A stretch of 64,000 nt of DNA from Oreocharis arfaki (GCA_013398015.1 VZRR01008009.1:519265-583264), one strand, 5' to 3'. Shown: positions 37,411 to 52,490, counted from the first letter of the stretch. The notes: generated by a model not told the origin, from the sequence alone. Translations and numbers: made by a program.

Positions 37411-40400
37411 GTGCCTGGACCACCTATGGTGGCCACAATGACTTAATGATTGTTTTACACTGAATCTCTGCAGTAATTTTCAAAGAGTGATTCCTCAGTT
37501 GTGGTGATAGAATTAAGGTGAGTTAAATCTCTGGCTTTACTCCCCTCCAAAGTCATTGTGGTGAGGTAGCACTAACTGCTTCTGCTTGGCTGTGTTGCTT
37601 CAGCCTCAGAGAATTACCTTCTTTGAGAAGGGGTAGGAAAAAAACCGAAACCAACTATTACTATTTTCATCCTCAAGACAGCATTTTCTGATGTTTTATG
37701 CAGCTTTCATGTCAAAGCTACATTGTGCCTCTGCAGGAACCTACTGGACCTACTGGAGGTTCCTGGCTGCTGTTTCTCTCATTAGCTATGGCCAAGGACA
37801 GGGAGCTTGGATATTATTGCATCATATGTCTCTGAGCAGTTGAATTAAGAGAAAAAAAAAAAAAATTCAATTTTCTTGAAGCCAGAGGAGAAATGAAAAC
37901 TATGTGAGGTAAGCAATTTCCCCATTGTTTCAGGATCTTCGTGTGACAATTAATAGGAATAAAAGCAAAGGATAAAAGCTAACCTGATTTTGCTGTGCCT
38001 TGTTTTAATTTGAAAACAGGACAGGAATTCAAATTTTGGAGTCCCAGTAGCCTTAAAGCCCTAATCCAGTATTTTTTTAGACTCTACATGAAAGAAGACT
38101 TCTAATCATCCACCAGCATCACCCAGCATCTTTCTGCCTGGGGCCTGTGATGTGGGCAATTACAGGGAGTAAGCTTTCTCGTGGCCAGATCTTCCTGATC
38201 CACTCCACTATTTTAAGCCACAGGGAAACAGTAAATAAGAAAAGGCAGCTATATCTTAAATAAAGGCTCAGATAAAGAGTTTACTGGAATATTGTTCGAG
38301 CACTTCCCATTTGTCTGTAGGGTCTGTAAGGGCAAACTTATCCTAGAGCCGTCTTGTAATGTGAGCTGCGAAGAGTAGCGGCACATAGTAAAGTTGTTGT
38401 GGTTCTGCTTTCATGCTCTTACCCAGAGGTCTGCCAAAATGCCTGGATGAACTGTTTTTTACTTTCCCAGGGCAACGCCTGCCCCTAAATTTACCATTTA
38501 AGCTCTCATTTTGGAAGAGAGAGATGTCTGTGTATCGCTTACTCTCCCACAACACCCAGAGGTGTCTCGTTTTACCCGTGTGTAGATGGGGCTCACAGGC
38601 AGCTGCCAGTCCCTGGGTAGAAAGCATTGCCTCACGTCTGTGCACGCTGACTAGCCAAGCCCAAAGCCAGGCCTCGGGGGAGGATGCTGGTTTCAGGTAG
38701 TAACGATCCCAGAAAAGAGGAGACCAGAGGCTGGAGCTGTTCCTGGCCCGACGCCACACACTTGGCTAGGGTTACACCAGGGGTGAACTCAGCCTAATGA
38801 ACATAAAACGCACTCTCCACAATCACACATGAAAAGACATCTTGACAAAAGGAAATAGAAGCTGAAAAAATGAATGAAATGCCTTCCACCCTGTGTGATC
38901 CTGGGCTGTGAAAAATACAGTTGCAAGGAGCTTTTTCCCCTTTTCTAGTTGAAACCATTGTGATCAGTGGTCTGACATAGTGGAACACTTCCTTTTACCC
39001 ATTATTCCTTTTTGCTCCCACCCATGGAGTCATAACAGTGAATTTATTCAAGCGAAGCATGATGTGTAGCTATGGTATTCAGTAAATGGAAATTACCTTT
39101 TGAGTTCACTCCTCCAAAGGCTTTTTCATTTACTGCATTTTTTGTTTGTTTGTTTTTTAATATTAGGATAGTAAGCTGCACTGAAAGGAAACAAGACAAC
39201 GGTAAAAAATAATTTCAGGTTTCATTCAAGAGACATACCAATATGCTTTTATTATTATACTTTAGCAATATTTATGTATTTGCACTTTCCAGATTGCCAG
39301 TTGATACCTTAATACATCTCATTTTTAAGCACCTACTAAAATGGTTTGCATGCTGTGAAAGGGCAGAATAATCTAATATCCAGTGATTAAAATAAAGGCT
39401 GTAAGGATGATGTGAAAGCAACATAGTTTGGGTGGAGGAGAGTGGAGACTTAAGACATTTTTCTTCTAAGTGTGGACATCCACTGAGGATAATGAAGTTG
39501 CACACCCATTGCATATGTCATAATATACACACATCATCGTCATCCTTCACAGTCTTTTGGCAGACAGACTGGAAAAAACTTTTAAAGTTAATAAATGACA
39601 ACGGTAACTAACACCTAGCAATATCCCTATGAATTTCATATTTATTGTGTAGTTAATACATTACTTAAGAAGACACCTATAAAATATAATTAGGAAGGGA
39701 AATAACTTTCTCCCAAAGGAAAACCTGTAAGAAGGGTGAGGTTTCCTCCTGTAGTGCTTTTTCCAAATTCCTTTCCAGTAGGTTGCCAAATTATGTGGAA
39801 GATACAAGAGCTTCAATTCCCAACCTTCTCTAAGATTCCCTAGGAACATAAACTCCCTGTATTTTCTCTAAATAGAGCAGAAGAAATGATATTCAGAAAA
39901 TAAACCTGCTTAAGTGACTAATTTTATGTATTTTGACCTATGGTTATGATAGCAAAAGCTACAGCCAAAACAGGAAGGATTTTTTGCTGATAACACTAAC
40001 TGCAGGCTCATGGGACCCTGACATCAGGTAACCCACTGAAGAGCTGTGCCCCTAAAACTGGCCTTTAGGTTTTTCAGACAGAAAAGAGGTATTTCTATTA
40101 AAAGGATAAACAAAATGAAATTATTTGTTACAGCCACTTCTTCACTATTCTAACTCCTTCACTGATATTCAATTGGAAAAAATTTCCTAACATAAAAGTC
40201 TGGATTCAAATGTAATGTCAGAAAAAGTCGTTCTGAGCTTTCCTTGGTCTCTTGACTCTTGACAAGCTAGATGCTCGTCTGCCTCTGCTTTTGCAATTTG
40301 CCATTCACTGCAAAAAGGACTCTAGAAGAGTCCTTTATTTTGAGTAAAAAAAGTCTCAAATGAAATGCCTGAGGCTCCAGAACTTATCCTTGGAATTTTT

Positions 40401-43400
40401 TCCTTAAGGAATAGAGCTCTATAGAAATTCAAAGCTCCAGTATTTAGCTCCTGCTTCCCTTGCCTTTCCTTTGTGTGCATGCTTCAGAGGGAGAGGGAAT
40501 GTGTCTCTGGCTCCCATCTGAAATTGAATTAAAAAATAGCCCCATCCGTGGTGCTGACAAAATGAGAATCTCTTCCCAGGAAATGTTGTTGTGTTGTTAA
40601 AAGGGCTTTGTTCTAAATGAGGACAAAATGTCAAAGGGCAGACTTTGAGGTATATTTCCCAACATGGGGGGGTTTCCAAGAAATTCTACTTCATGAAAGA
40701 AAAAATGAAATTCTGCTCTCCTTGCTCCTCCTGTCTGGTTTGTAGGCAGACAGGCTGCCTGCCTCCACATTCTTGCTGTTCATATGAGGAGGGATCATAG
40801 GAAGATGGTTAGTTGACAAGACAGATAAATGGGAAGGGGATCCCTAAAGTTCCAGGTGAAGTCTAGGAGACGGTGAACAGCTACTCTAGCTCCCAAGCAA
40901 TGCAAAGAGCAGCAGAGCCTGGAAATCTGAAAAGCAAAATTCCTGGATGGACAGGGAGCTCACCATGGAATCCACTGCTTAGCCCTGGGGCTGGCCCTTA
41001 TGGTCAGGGAGAAGAGCTTGGAGACCAGGTGAGGCTGTTAACTCACCTTGGAGTAGCCTCTGGCACTGGCAAAAACCAAAGGCCTCCAGATCCCTGGCAT
41101 CTACTTGGAGAGCCTGAGCAAAAGGAGAGAGGTGAAGACCTCAAACAGGTCCCTTGCCAGGACGTATACAGAGAAACCAGGAGTCCAAAGTACAGCTGGG
41201 TTGAAATGACAAATAAGCAGCCAGTCCTCTTCCTTTTCTCATGGGAAATTGTCTCCATGGAAAATTTCCTCCACTGCTAGTTAACCATCCCGCATCAGCA
41301 AACTCCAGATATGTACAGGATTTGAAGGGGCTAGGAACTAGAGTGCTCATTTGCTCTGACAGGATGTGTTTACAAATCCAGCCTAGAAAAATGTCTTGCT
41401 ACTCTGCCCTTTCAAACGATAAAAATCTGCTGGTCCAGATGCAGTTTTAAAAAAAAAAAAGTTAATTGCTTTTCTTTCTACCAGTGTTCTCTTAGATGGT
41501 CTGAAATCCTGAATTTCCAGGCTGGGAATAAACTACACTCATCAACTCGTTCTCACTTCCAATGTGTATTTTCAGAAGAGCAAGAGATTGTGTTTTTCAT
41601 ATTTTCGTCCCATAAATCATTTTCTGTTAAACCATTTATCATTTTGATGAAGATTTCAATTAGAAGATGAGGTTATGACTAGACTAACTGGCAAAATCTC
41701 AGTGAAAGTAGTAAATTCAGGATGCATCCTAATGCACAGCAACTGCATGAGATCTCCAGATGAGAAGCATAATTTCTCAGTGAAACCCCCTGGACAGCTG
41801 CTGGACCTGGCAGATCACTTTATGTTCAAGTGGCCTAAATTCAGTAGCAGAAACCCAGATTCAAACTGTATTAACTTGGCTTTGCTGAACAAAGCAGGAA
41901 GTGGGAGAGGCTTTCCTTGAGCTCAACTGCTGTTTTAAAGTCAATTGCTTGCAATTCAAAACCTGTCACAAATATTATTCCAGAACCCATGCCCTGGTTT
42001 CTCTCCGGATATCGCAGACCCCAGGGGATACACAGGGCTTGCCCAGCCCATTGCCATGCTCCATGCGCCAGAGAGCCAAAGGCTATGGGAAAAGTCAGCC
42101 ATAGCACTGACACATTGCCCTGGTGGCCTGCAGGGTGTCTGCCTGCAGTGCTATTGGAGATAAGGCTATGACAGATCTGTGAGATGTCTGTTGGATGTCC
42201 CAGGTCCAGATATGTTGCGTGAGATTTGCCCCAAAGTACAGGCAAAGCCCAGTGGATCGGTGTTGCTCTCTGGAAATCCTCGTGCTGTACCTTGCTGGAA
42301 CAGCGGGGCTCTGCTCCCTCTGCTTGGGATAATATCTTGTTTCTCAAGACTCTGTCCTCAAAGGCTGATGAGAAGAGACCCTCCTAAATTTTTTTGCTGT
42401 GATGTTCTGTGTGAAGATTTGAATACGAAATGCCAAAAAAGCAATGCATGAAAAAAAGAAAAAGAATGTAACTTCCAGTTCCAAATGCAGAGGGTGATAA
42501 TGAAGTTCACGTAACATATGGGAAACAGTGCTGCTCTGTTCAGCCACTTGGCTTGAAATGTAGACTCCATGGTGCTTGCTATGCAAACAATGCTCAGTTG
42601 ATCCATCAAAACAAAATCACGGCCATATATAATACTAATGATTAAATGCTTATTCTCCGTGATCACATAACATATGGCTTTGTGCTAGAACGTACACAAT
42701 CCCAAAGGACATTATGTGAATATAAAAGATTATTGACTCATGATGCCCTCGTTGTGTTCTCTGGCAACATCTCTTCAAGAACAGAGAGACACATACACAA
42801 ATATGTGGACTCTAATTGGATTTTTTTCCCCTTCATCTTAAGGCATTACTGCCAGCTGTGTTTAGTATCTTTATAAGCAAAATTACACATGTTGGTAACT
42901 TTGAACTCTGGGTTGCATTCATGGTCTTAGAAGCCAGATAGAAGGATTAAATAATGACATATTGCAGCAATGTTGAAAATAAATTTTTTTTCATCCTGTT
43001 TTGCATGATGCTTTTCTTCTGATATTTAATTCCTTCAAAAGATAATAAATAAAAGATATTAGAATAGCTTGAATAGCTTGCCTTTGTTCGTACAAGTCTT
43101 CAAAAATACTGTTGGTGTTAGACACAGACTTTTCGAACCTGCATCCTCTTACTGTTTTGGCGTCTTCTCAAGGACTTTTTTATTTCACTTTTCTTGGACT
43201 CCCCTCTCTTCTTGCTACCTTTGTTTTATGTCATGCATGTCTTTTTTATAATTCCTGTTAGACCTGCTTGGCAACTAGGAAGCCTTTTATTTGCTGAGCT
43301 ACGGAAGGATGCCGATGGTCCCCACAGTTCTCTTTCCGGGCTTCCTCTTCCTTTGGCAGCTCTTTAGGGGTCTGGAACCTGGCAGAAATGTGTGGGCTCT

Positions 43401-46400
43401 GCTGTTTTCCCCCAGAGTGGAGGTGCACAGAGGTAGGAGGGATATGATTGGTACAGGAGTCCAGGCAGGTTCTCTGAGATAATTGGGGCAGAGAAGGCGC
43501 AATATCTCTCCTGGCTGGGAGCGATGGCATCCAGGGTCAGACAAACATGCTATTAGTAAGTGCACAGAGGTACTGAAATCTCCTACCAAGAGGGAGTAGC
43601 GTGCCAAGCTCTTCCTTTGAGGCAGGAGTCACTGCCTGGATGGCTATACCAGAGTCCTGGCTGATGGGCACTGCACCTAAAACCTGGAGTCACCTTTCTC
43701 CTTCCCACGGCAGATTGCCATCTCTCCAGGCATGTTTAACAACTGAAGCACAGTGTGAAAACATTGCTGCATTTTTTCAAATTAAAGATGGATTAGCAGG
43801 ATTTGCACAATAATTTGTACACAAGTCTTGTCTCTGTTTTGTTAGCTGTTCATTCTGAATTGTTTCTAAATACAGGCATTGTAATAGGTTTTTTCTTTTT
43901 TGCACTACTTGTGTGTGTAAATAAACAGTATGTTTGAATATGTGAATAGTACAGATGACTCATAAACTGAGCCACCTGCAGCTATTTCAATCCTTAGACT
44001 GGATGAAAAATTAAATTTCAATAAATTTAATTCTTTCAGCACAAGCAGTAAATACTTGTTCTGTCTTAGAGGTCTTCCTGTCTGATTTACATATGGATTT
44101 TACCAGGAATAAAGAAGTACTAAATGAAGACCTGTTTCCCTGCTAGTCTGTTGCTAACTGCACGGGAGGAAACATAGGTATTATAAAATAAAAATCCCAA
44201 AGTTTACAAAATTATTATTTTAATGATCAACAGTTTCTGATTAAGGCATTATTTTTTCCAAAACTTGTTCTTATGCTCTAGGTATGTTCCTGCTAATCTG
44301 TCTAATCTGATGCTTTCAGTTGCTGGCCTTCAGAATGCTCTGGAGAATTAAGTCCTATACTTTCCGTCATCAGAGCAGTTAACTTCCTCCACAGAGGTGT
44401 TAGCAGAGGAGCAGACCTATTTCGTTTACACAACAAACCTGTAGCAGAGGCTGGGGTAGAATCTTGGATTCGCTATTCTCCCTCCAGCTGACGCATGAGC
44501 TGCCTCACTTCAGCACTATCTCAGCTGCAGGGCTGTGAACTGGCCATGTCACTGGGAAAACAACTGTGATGGTTTGTCCAGGAATTAAAAATCCCATGCT
44601 CCACAGATGTTGATATTTTGCTCCTTGAGCCAGATTTAGGCAACATATCAGTAGGTTATAAAGAAAATCTTTTATCTTTCCTGCCCCCGTTCAGCTTAAG
44701 CTGTAAACAGGACCCATTGTGTAATTCTTCTAAGCTGAGCTTGGCTGAGCGTGGCTGCAGCTGTTAATCAAACTGAGCAAATGTAAACATTTGATTGTCT
44801 AAAAAGTAATGAAATGTATGCTTTGCTCTCAGTTGAAATCAGTCATGCTGACCCACAGGAGCATTGCAATATGTCTTCTGGGCTATTATCTGAATTAAGA
44901 GCTATCGATAGACAGAAATCTAGCTCAGAATTTTGGCTCTGACAGTAAAAGCAAGACTGCAGGTGAGGCAGCAGATCAATTTGCCCAGAACTTTCCAGCT
45001 CACTGGGTAAAATCTCATTTCAGTGTAAAATGTCCTACTGCTAAGACAGAAAGCTGTGTATGAAGTGCAGACATCTAACTGGCAGGCTGCAGTGATGTGC
45101 TGGCCAGGTCAGAGATTTATACTTGCCTGCACCATGATTAGGTCACTGGCAACCTGTGGAAACAAAGCAGGTTGTACTACAAAGTAAAGGAGCTGTTTTC
45201 CAGGTCCTGAGGAGAGGGCTTATGTTTGCCAAAACATTCAGAAGTATCATAAACAGCCAAATGGAGACTGACATAAATTCTTTATCTGAGACGTTTTATC
45301 TTGTCTGCCAAGTCCTTAGCTCCTGAAACAAAGAAACTCTGTCTTTGCTCATGCAGAGCATCTCCAGCCAAAAGCTAGAGGTGACTGACTTTCCCTGTCA
45401 AGCTGCTCTCTGTGCCTACCAGGTCCTTCCCAGAGCCATGCTCCTGGCACAGGCTCAGAGCCAGGGCAAGCCTAAGAGAAAGGAAGGGGCCACTGACATG
45501 CAGAGGTGATGGAAGGGGTGAAAGTGTCATCCACACTGGCCTCCAGGTGCTGCTTTCTTAGAAGAAAAGCCAGTTCTGCTTGGGACATGCAAGAAGAGGA
45601 GTGGGAATTCTGAGCAGAAAACCAAGGAGACTCAGAGAGGCAAAAGTGCCAAGAGAGACAGAGAAACATTTGCTTTTTGCAAAGCATAGAACAGGCAGCC
45701 ACGGGTGGAGGAGGGCTTGTGAGACCATACAACTTCCAAGAGAGCTAAGTAAGAGCCGTGAAGGCACACTTTGGGCCACACACTTTTGGGTTGTGTGGGC
45801 ACTATATTAAATTAAGCAGACCTGCACTGACTGGCTACTTAATCCAGAGGTTGAATTTTGCTGGTCATTGGTCACACCCAAGTTACTCTTAGAGATATGC
45901 ATTTGCATTAAGGACAAGTTCTTTTGGGGCGAGAAGAAGATGGCATCAGTTTTCTTCACAGCTGAGTGGGACAATTCCAGGGTCAAATGGAGACACTCAA
46001 GGGAAAATGCATCAGGGACCCCTTTAGTACAACATATGTCCTTTACTGTGGTAATCACCACCCTCACCATTCTGCTTTGCAAATTATATTCTGAGTTAGA
46101 GTAATTTACAGTGTGAATAATTTCCCCCCATCTTTTATCACTTTTTCATCATGATTATTATTTTGTCTTCATTGGTTTCCTTCCTGCATTTTTTAAATGC
46201 TTCCAGACAAGCTTGTTGCTCAGCACCCTCAGCACACATGCTGTTATATTCCCTTGGAGCAGCAACTATTTCCTTACAGGGACACGGCTGGTGCTAGTTA
46301 GTGGATTTCTCTATAACAGACATTTGAGGGGATTCCCTCCTCTTTGGAAATTTTATTTTCTGAGATATCTTTGTCCCTATGTTGACAGTCAGTTGAAAAT

Positions 46401-47369
46401 GCATGTTTGCTTTCAGAAGGAGGTTTGGTTTTACTGTTTCCCCTGAGTGACTGAGGCATGTGCAGATCTCACAAGGTGAGTCCTGCATGGAGCAGCATCT
46501 TTTAAGTTAAAACAATACTGATAAAAATCATGATTTGTAGAGGACTGAATTATGAAGGAGGTTCTATTTAATGGATGCTCTTGGATGAGCCATACTATAT
46601 AAACCATCAGCCAGTTAGGCTTAAAATTCAGACTGATGTTGCTTAAAATCATATGCTGCATTTAAAAATAATAAAGGAAAACATAAATAAAATAAATAGA
46701 CTGGGACTCTAATCCTCAGAGCCATTCTTTCCTACCAATATTAGCCTAAGAATTTCAGGGCTTGAAAGAACTGATCCTTCTTTCTATAAAGCCCTTGACA
46801 AAAATAAGTCAACCAGGCAAATACAAGAGCTGCAGTGGGTGAACAACTCGTATTAAACATATATCTCGCCTGGGCCATGATGAAGACCTGTACTAATACT
46901 TATGAGCAAAAAGGTTCAATGTTAACAGAGCAAGAAGTAAAAAAGCAAGTTTTCCATCCTGAAGCCCTTAACTTTGAACAAGTGAATATACCCTTAACAC
47001 CACGAAAACAATGGAACATTCTTTGTGAGGTTGTTAAGCCCTGTACACAGCTCCCCTAGGGGATGAACTCAGTGTTGCTGATCAGGAGGGTACTTTTAGA
47101 AATGAAATGTAGTCCCTGAAGACATTTGTGTTGACTACATGACCTACTTGCCCTGTCAGAAAAGAAAGGATATCTCTGGCTTAAACCCATCGTAGCAAAC
47201 TCACAGAACCAATTAAAGAGGAAAAATACGAGCAACAGAAATTGTAAGAGGAGGAAACAGAAAGAAGTCAAGGTATTTTTATTGCATTCTTGTACCACCA
47301 GACATAGCTGTCTTCTGTCCTGAAATTCTAAAGCTGAGGATATCTTTGGCCTTCTGACACAAATTTTAA
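37411..47369. other. Unique noncoding sequence, GC-richer in parts
   Basis: No recognisable gene. GC-richer blocks at about 38340-38760, 40850-41280, 41900-42400 and 43290-43740 hold overlapping open frames on both strands (up to 158 codons at 41871-42347, minus). This is the pattern of locally fewer stop codons rather than of coding sequence. Short poly-A runs occur at 37852-37864 and about 41448-41460. Confidence 0.55.
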
Positions 47370-47700
47370 ATAAACCTTTGGAAACTGAGAATGTTTCAGA
47401 AAACCGAAGTGGGCTAATGTTCTGCCAATATTTAAGAAATGTACTACACAGTGTTCAGACAAGCAAAATACTTGATCTGAATTAGGTTGTGGGTAAAATA
47501 ATAGTCAAATTGATACAGATATCAAATGATGGTTAAAAAACAAAGCTATAAATTCTGATCGCATAAAGCATAAAAAGTTATTGTTAAACAGAATTTATAT
47601 ATATTTTAATGCAGCTTTCAATGACCAATGCAAAAGATCTGCATAATGGACTGTATTTAGACTTTGTAAAGCAATTTGCTCAATGTGTATTTGAAGATAG
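47370..47700 (+). mobile_element. Probable very old CR1 LINE fragment (coding region)
   Basis: Two separated blocks match my memory of old CR1 reverse-transcriptase sequence in the same order and strand. GTGGGCTAATGTTCTGCCAA plus TATTTAAGAAATG (47410-47441) matches the segment 'VANVVPIFKKG', and ATTTAGACTTTGTAAAGCAA (47655-47674) matches the 'LDFSKAFD' segment. Between them the similarity is faint. If correct it is a stop-riddled fossil without activity. A chance resemblance remains possible. Confidence 0.4.
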
Positions 47701-50486
47701 CATGGAGCTGTAGAGACACATTTTGAATGAATTAAGGATTGTGTGTGAGATGAATCTCATAAAACACTACTGAAGAATTATTATCAAATTAATTAGCAGG
47801 GCACTCTCCAATCAGCCATTGCTTGGCTGGTAATCTTCAATGTATCCATAACATGGAGGAGAAAATATAAAATAGATAAATTTGTCTGTGCATTAAAACT
47901 GGTGGTCCTATGCAAAAATGAAAACACAGCAGTTGGAGAAGGGGTCATAGAAGGCTTACAGCAAATGGTTAACTTGCACCATGAAACTGGGACACATCTG
48001 AGGAGACCTAGAAGTGTAGCAGAGTGGTTTTGCTTTGAACTCATAAGACATTGAAGATTCAATGCTGCTGTCAACCAGAAAAAGATGAAAAAAAATAGAG
48101 AGCACATGTAAAAAAGAGTACCGGAAACAATTGAAGAGAGGGAGAAATTATTTCTATGGCAGCATTTAAGCTGCCTCAACTGTTTAGATTATCAAAAAGA
48201 CGGGTCTTGGTTGCTTTATTTGAACACCTTCATGTCTGGGGCAAAGCAAATATTACATTTTTGTTTAATCCATACAAGGAAAGATAACAAGAATCCGTAG
48301 CCGTATATTTTTAGCAGTGCTCAAGGAAAATGATAACAGAAATAGTGAGTTCTTTGTCTCATGCAGTCACCAAACAGAAGTGCCTTTGACAGCACTGAGG
48401 ATGAATGAAGTGACAAGAATGGGGGAAAAGAGCTCCTCCACAGCACAGCCATGGGACCTGAATGCCTTTAAATCCAACATAACCCAGTGTTGATAGGAAA
48501 GGTGCTTGGCCTTGTTGCTTCACTCAGATCCTTTCTAAGAGGCAGTTAGTGAACTCTGGAAAAACCTTGAACAATGATCTCAAAGTTGTTCTTAAGTTTT
48601 CTGTAAATTATAGTAAAAGTGGTAGATGAGTAACAAAGTTTCAAGCAAGAAACCTTACGTCTGCTTGCACATCCTTGGCTCTCCAGCTGTTGGTTTTCAT
48701 TAACAGAGTGCAGTTATATTTGAGAAGACACATCTGGATGCTGGTGACATTCATCACCAACATTTAGCTCCATGTCTGCAGAATAATCCAGCACACCGGA
48801 TAAGACACAGTGCAGTTGTGAGCCACCTGCATCTACTTTAATCTTTTTGTCATCCGAGAGAAGTTGCAAGGCCACTGGCATCTTCTGCAACTCTGCATGA
48901 GACCAGAAAAAGCTCCAGATGGTCCTTCCTTGCTCTCATTCAACATTCCCATCTTGGCTGGTGTGTCTAAAAATGTTGATTTAGGTGTAGAGGTGATCAT
49001 TTCTTAAAGTGACAGAGTTGTGCTAATCAGTTAGAGGCTCAGAAACACAGAAGAAATTTGCTTGCATTGAGTGCTAGCTAGTGTTTCAAACTCAGGAGGT
49101 GCCCTAGGGATGGGTCTTTTGCAGCTGGCAGTCAATTGCCTCATAACTCATCTCAATTTATTCTTAAAAATAAATCAAGCAGTAGAGTATTTATTGAGTG
49201 TTGGGTAATTGCTGAATAAGTGCTATTTGTTTCTTTTAAATAGAGAACCAGTTGCCAAAATTGTGCCTGACAGCCAATTTAGACTTATGGGGAAGTTGTA
49301 GGTCTGGGGTTTTCACCTGGACAAGCAATGTCAATTGGATTTGGGAGATGAATGCTAATAGGAGTCTATTCTCATCGCTAAGGTTGTGCTTCTGTGGAAG
49401 GGTGAATTCAGAAGAAAGGGATTCAGAACCTCAGTGGAAGATAGAAAAGATGTGTATTTGGGATGGCCAACGTTTCAAGCTCTTCAGAGGAGGCTGTGCA
49501 CAGATTTGAAGGTGAGTGTGCTGAGAGCCTGGCAGGCTGCAGACCTGCTGTGAAGCCCTGGGTCTGGGTTACTTTTGTCTTGGTGCAAAGAACCTTTGAA
49601 TACTCAAGAGTGTGTTTTGTAGTTGCTGTGAAACATGTCCCTCTGGTGTCGAGGAAATGCAAACTTCAATTGGGTATTGCAATCCATGATGTCATGGGAA
49701 CATTGTATAGTGATATCATATCTACTTTGGGGTCCTCTTTAGAGCAGAGCCCATCATAGGAGGATGGTAAGTTTTTGAATACTCCTCACATTGGGACTTA
49801 ATTGGGTTACATCATGACCTGTGCTCATGATGTCTGATCCTTTTTTTTTCTAGTATGAGTGAGTCACTAATGCCATCTGCTTTATCCTTTTCTTATGTTG
49901 GGTACCTGAAAAGTAAATTTCACTTTTACAGCTTCCTTAACAATAGAAAAGGATCAGAGTTTTTAAAGCCACTTAAAATGCATTTTCATGAAGTGATGTT
50001 ATTTAAAAAAAAATTCTTAGTGTTAGCTGGCACTTTTTCTCCAGTTGTAACAATTTACAGGCTCTTCATGGCTTTTGGTCTCTGTGCAACATGCCTACAG
50101 ATGCATTTTTGGTCAGAATTGGGAATAAAAACTGAGAACCAGACTGTATTTGCCACCTCCTAATGGAAGGGTTATTTTAAGAAACTGTTAAATACTAGGT
50201 ACACGCTGCTCGTTTTAGTTGTTTCTGTGAAAAATGAAGCTTGTCCTTGAGGAATTTGTTCTGTTGCTCAGAATTATGCTAGCAAAGACGTGATTCATCC
50301 TCTTTCTGGCTGAGAATCGAGTCATTCTCTGCAAAATGATCTCTGAGATGTGTATCAATAACCTCAGATCTCAGCAGGGCTTCACTTCTGTCCTGCGGAT
50401 GACACAGCTCAGTGAGAACGCGGGTGGTCTGCCAGAGCCCATGCGCTGGCACCAGGGAATGCTGCCCATTGTGCAGTTTTCCACGC

Positions 50487-50513
50487 AATAAATAAATAAA
50501 TATATAAATAAAT
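50487..50513. repeat. (AAAT)n short tandem repeat
   Basis: About six AAAT-like units, interrupted once by TATAT. Confidence 0.9.
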
Positions 50514-52487
50514 ACACTTATTGTCAAGCACAGATTATTTTACTGCCAACAAGATGCACACACTGTTTTAAGGCAGTGTACAGTACCTGCAATTCATGGG
50601 GTTATTCCTGATGAAAGGAACAGTTCAAGACTAACCCTCTATCCTGCACTGTGTGCCAAAAACCAACAGTAAACAACTACTGCACTAACTCGGCAACGTG
50701 TTTCGGGTGCAACACTGAACTTTGTTCTCCATTTCCACCTGAATTTCTGCTCTCTGTATGGTGAAAAAGTCATCCAGGGGCACTGTGGTAGGCAATATCT
50801 GTTTTAGACAGGATGAAAAATGAGTAAGAATTGCAGTATCGGGGGGAGCAAAGTCCATACAGCAGAGGAAGAGTTAATTTCTGCCCAGAGTGAAGGTACT
50901 GAAACTGAAGTAAACAAATTCATTTACTTTCTATAATTTCATAACAAAAAATGAAGCCAGAAGTAATGCCATTTTGCCATTGATTCTCACTGAACTATGG
51001 CTCATTAGTTACTTCATGTCGCCTAGCATGGGCTGTTTACATCTACAGAAATTCAGGTGATTCAATGAGTCCCTTCTCTCCTCACAGACATCCCAGTATT
51101 CTTGCCTATCTGACCGTGCCCTGTGGGTTTGCCATCCATGTGCTGTATGCAGAGCTGAGCACAGATGCTTATTTTGAGGAGGAAAAAATCCCCTGTTGAG
51201 ATGCATTCCAGCTACACTGGCAATCATATGGGCTATTTCAGGCCAGGCCTGAAAATATTTCGCCATGATTCACTCTACCGTTTCTATGTTTTTATGAGAC
51301 CAGAGATCAGAGTCATGGAACTCAGGTCCAGGACTCTTTGAAATGCCACATTTGAAGAGCACAGTTCAAACCTCTTTTTGTCTAAGCTGTGGCTCTTTCA
51401 AACCCCCTATTTTGACACAGACTAAAACGACCTTTCCAAAACTTCTTACATGCGTCATTCCCTATATGTCCCTGGTACCATGCACATATTGGGCCCCTCT
51501 GCTGGACAACAGGTGTTGGAGGACAGTGGGAGAGCACTCTGCCAGTATGGAGCCTTGGGAACACTTCCTGCGTGCTTTGAAGGGCCAGCGGAAGACCATG
51601 GGGTACTTGACCATCAGATTGGAGCTGCTCATGAGCAGATTGGTATTTCCACTCTGGCAGGGACCAAGGGTGCCCTGGGGTCAGGACTGCACCCCTCTGT
51701 TTGCTCTGCTGTGTAATGACCTCGTGAGGTCCCAGGGACCCTTCCTTAGCCAATTTAGAGTTAATTATCAGTGCTGATAAATGCGTGTTACGTTTGCTTG
51801 CGTTTTTCCTACAATCAAGTCTTTATTAATGTTGATGGTGGGAAATAGCCATGGTATTTCATAACACATTTTGTGTATCTGCAGCAAAGTGGTGCTTTTA
51901 TGATAACAATATAAGCAGGCAGATAAATACAAATACCCAAATAGATGTATTCCTAATCCTTTATGGCTTTCAGTAAACTCAGGGTTTGGTTTAAGGGGAC
52001 TTACTTATGATCCCCAATTGGTTTTCCACTGTGATTGCCTTCAGATTCGATAATTTTCCCTTTATTATGAGAGTGAACCACTGAGACAAAAGCCATCCCA
52101 GGATTTAATCTTACCCAAACCAGCATCTGGTATTATTTCCAGTATATAGTTCAAAGCACACAAATCACCAGTTTAAAACTATAGCTTAAAGCTCTGTTCC
52201 AGGCACACTAAATATTATGTTCCCTTTACTCAAGATATATTTCCTCAGCAGCACAGGAATATAGTCTTGACTTGGTCTCCCATTTCCATGAAATTCTTTG
52301 TTTAAGTCATTCCACAGTGAATTTTGTAGGCAAGGAGCCAGGCAAGTGAGTGAATGAATTGCTAGCAAATATTTGACTGCACTGAATGGTTAATGATCTC
52401 AACTTTATTCCCATTTTTAGATATTTGCATGATTTTTATGCAAACCAGAAGGATTGTTTAGAATGTCTCATCTTCACCTACACTCTC

Positions 52488-52490
<3 letters not shown>

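Noticed and set aside
37004..37423. 139-codon minus-strand frame
   Set aside because: About half of it is the CR1 fragment at 37214-37410.
41871..42347. 158-codon minus-strand open frame
   Set aside because: Three plus-strand frames overlap it in the same GC-richer block; no domain, no convincing splice or start context, and no recognisable protein.
44570..44600. TGTGATGGTTTGTCCAGG resembling an LTR start
   Set aside because: No further LTR landmarks (TATA, poly(A) signal, matching CA end) follow at the expected spacing.
51343..51777. Overlapping 144-codon plus and 123-codon minus frames
   Set aside because: Both strands are open over the same GC-rich block. I looked for a retroelement or known exon and recognised none.
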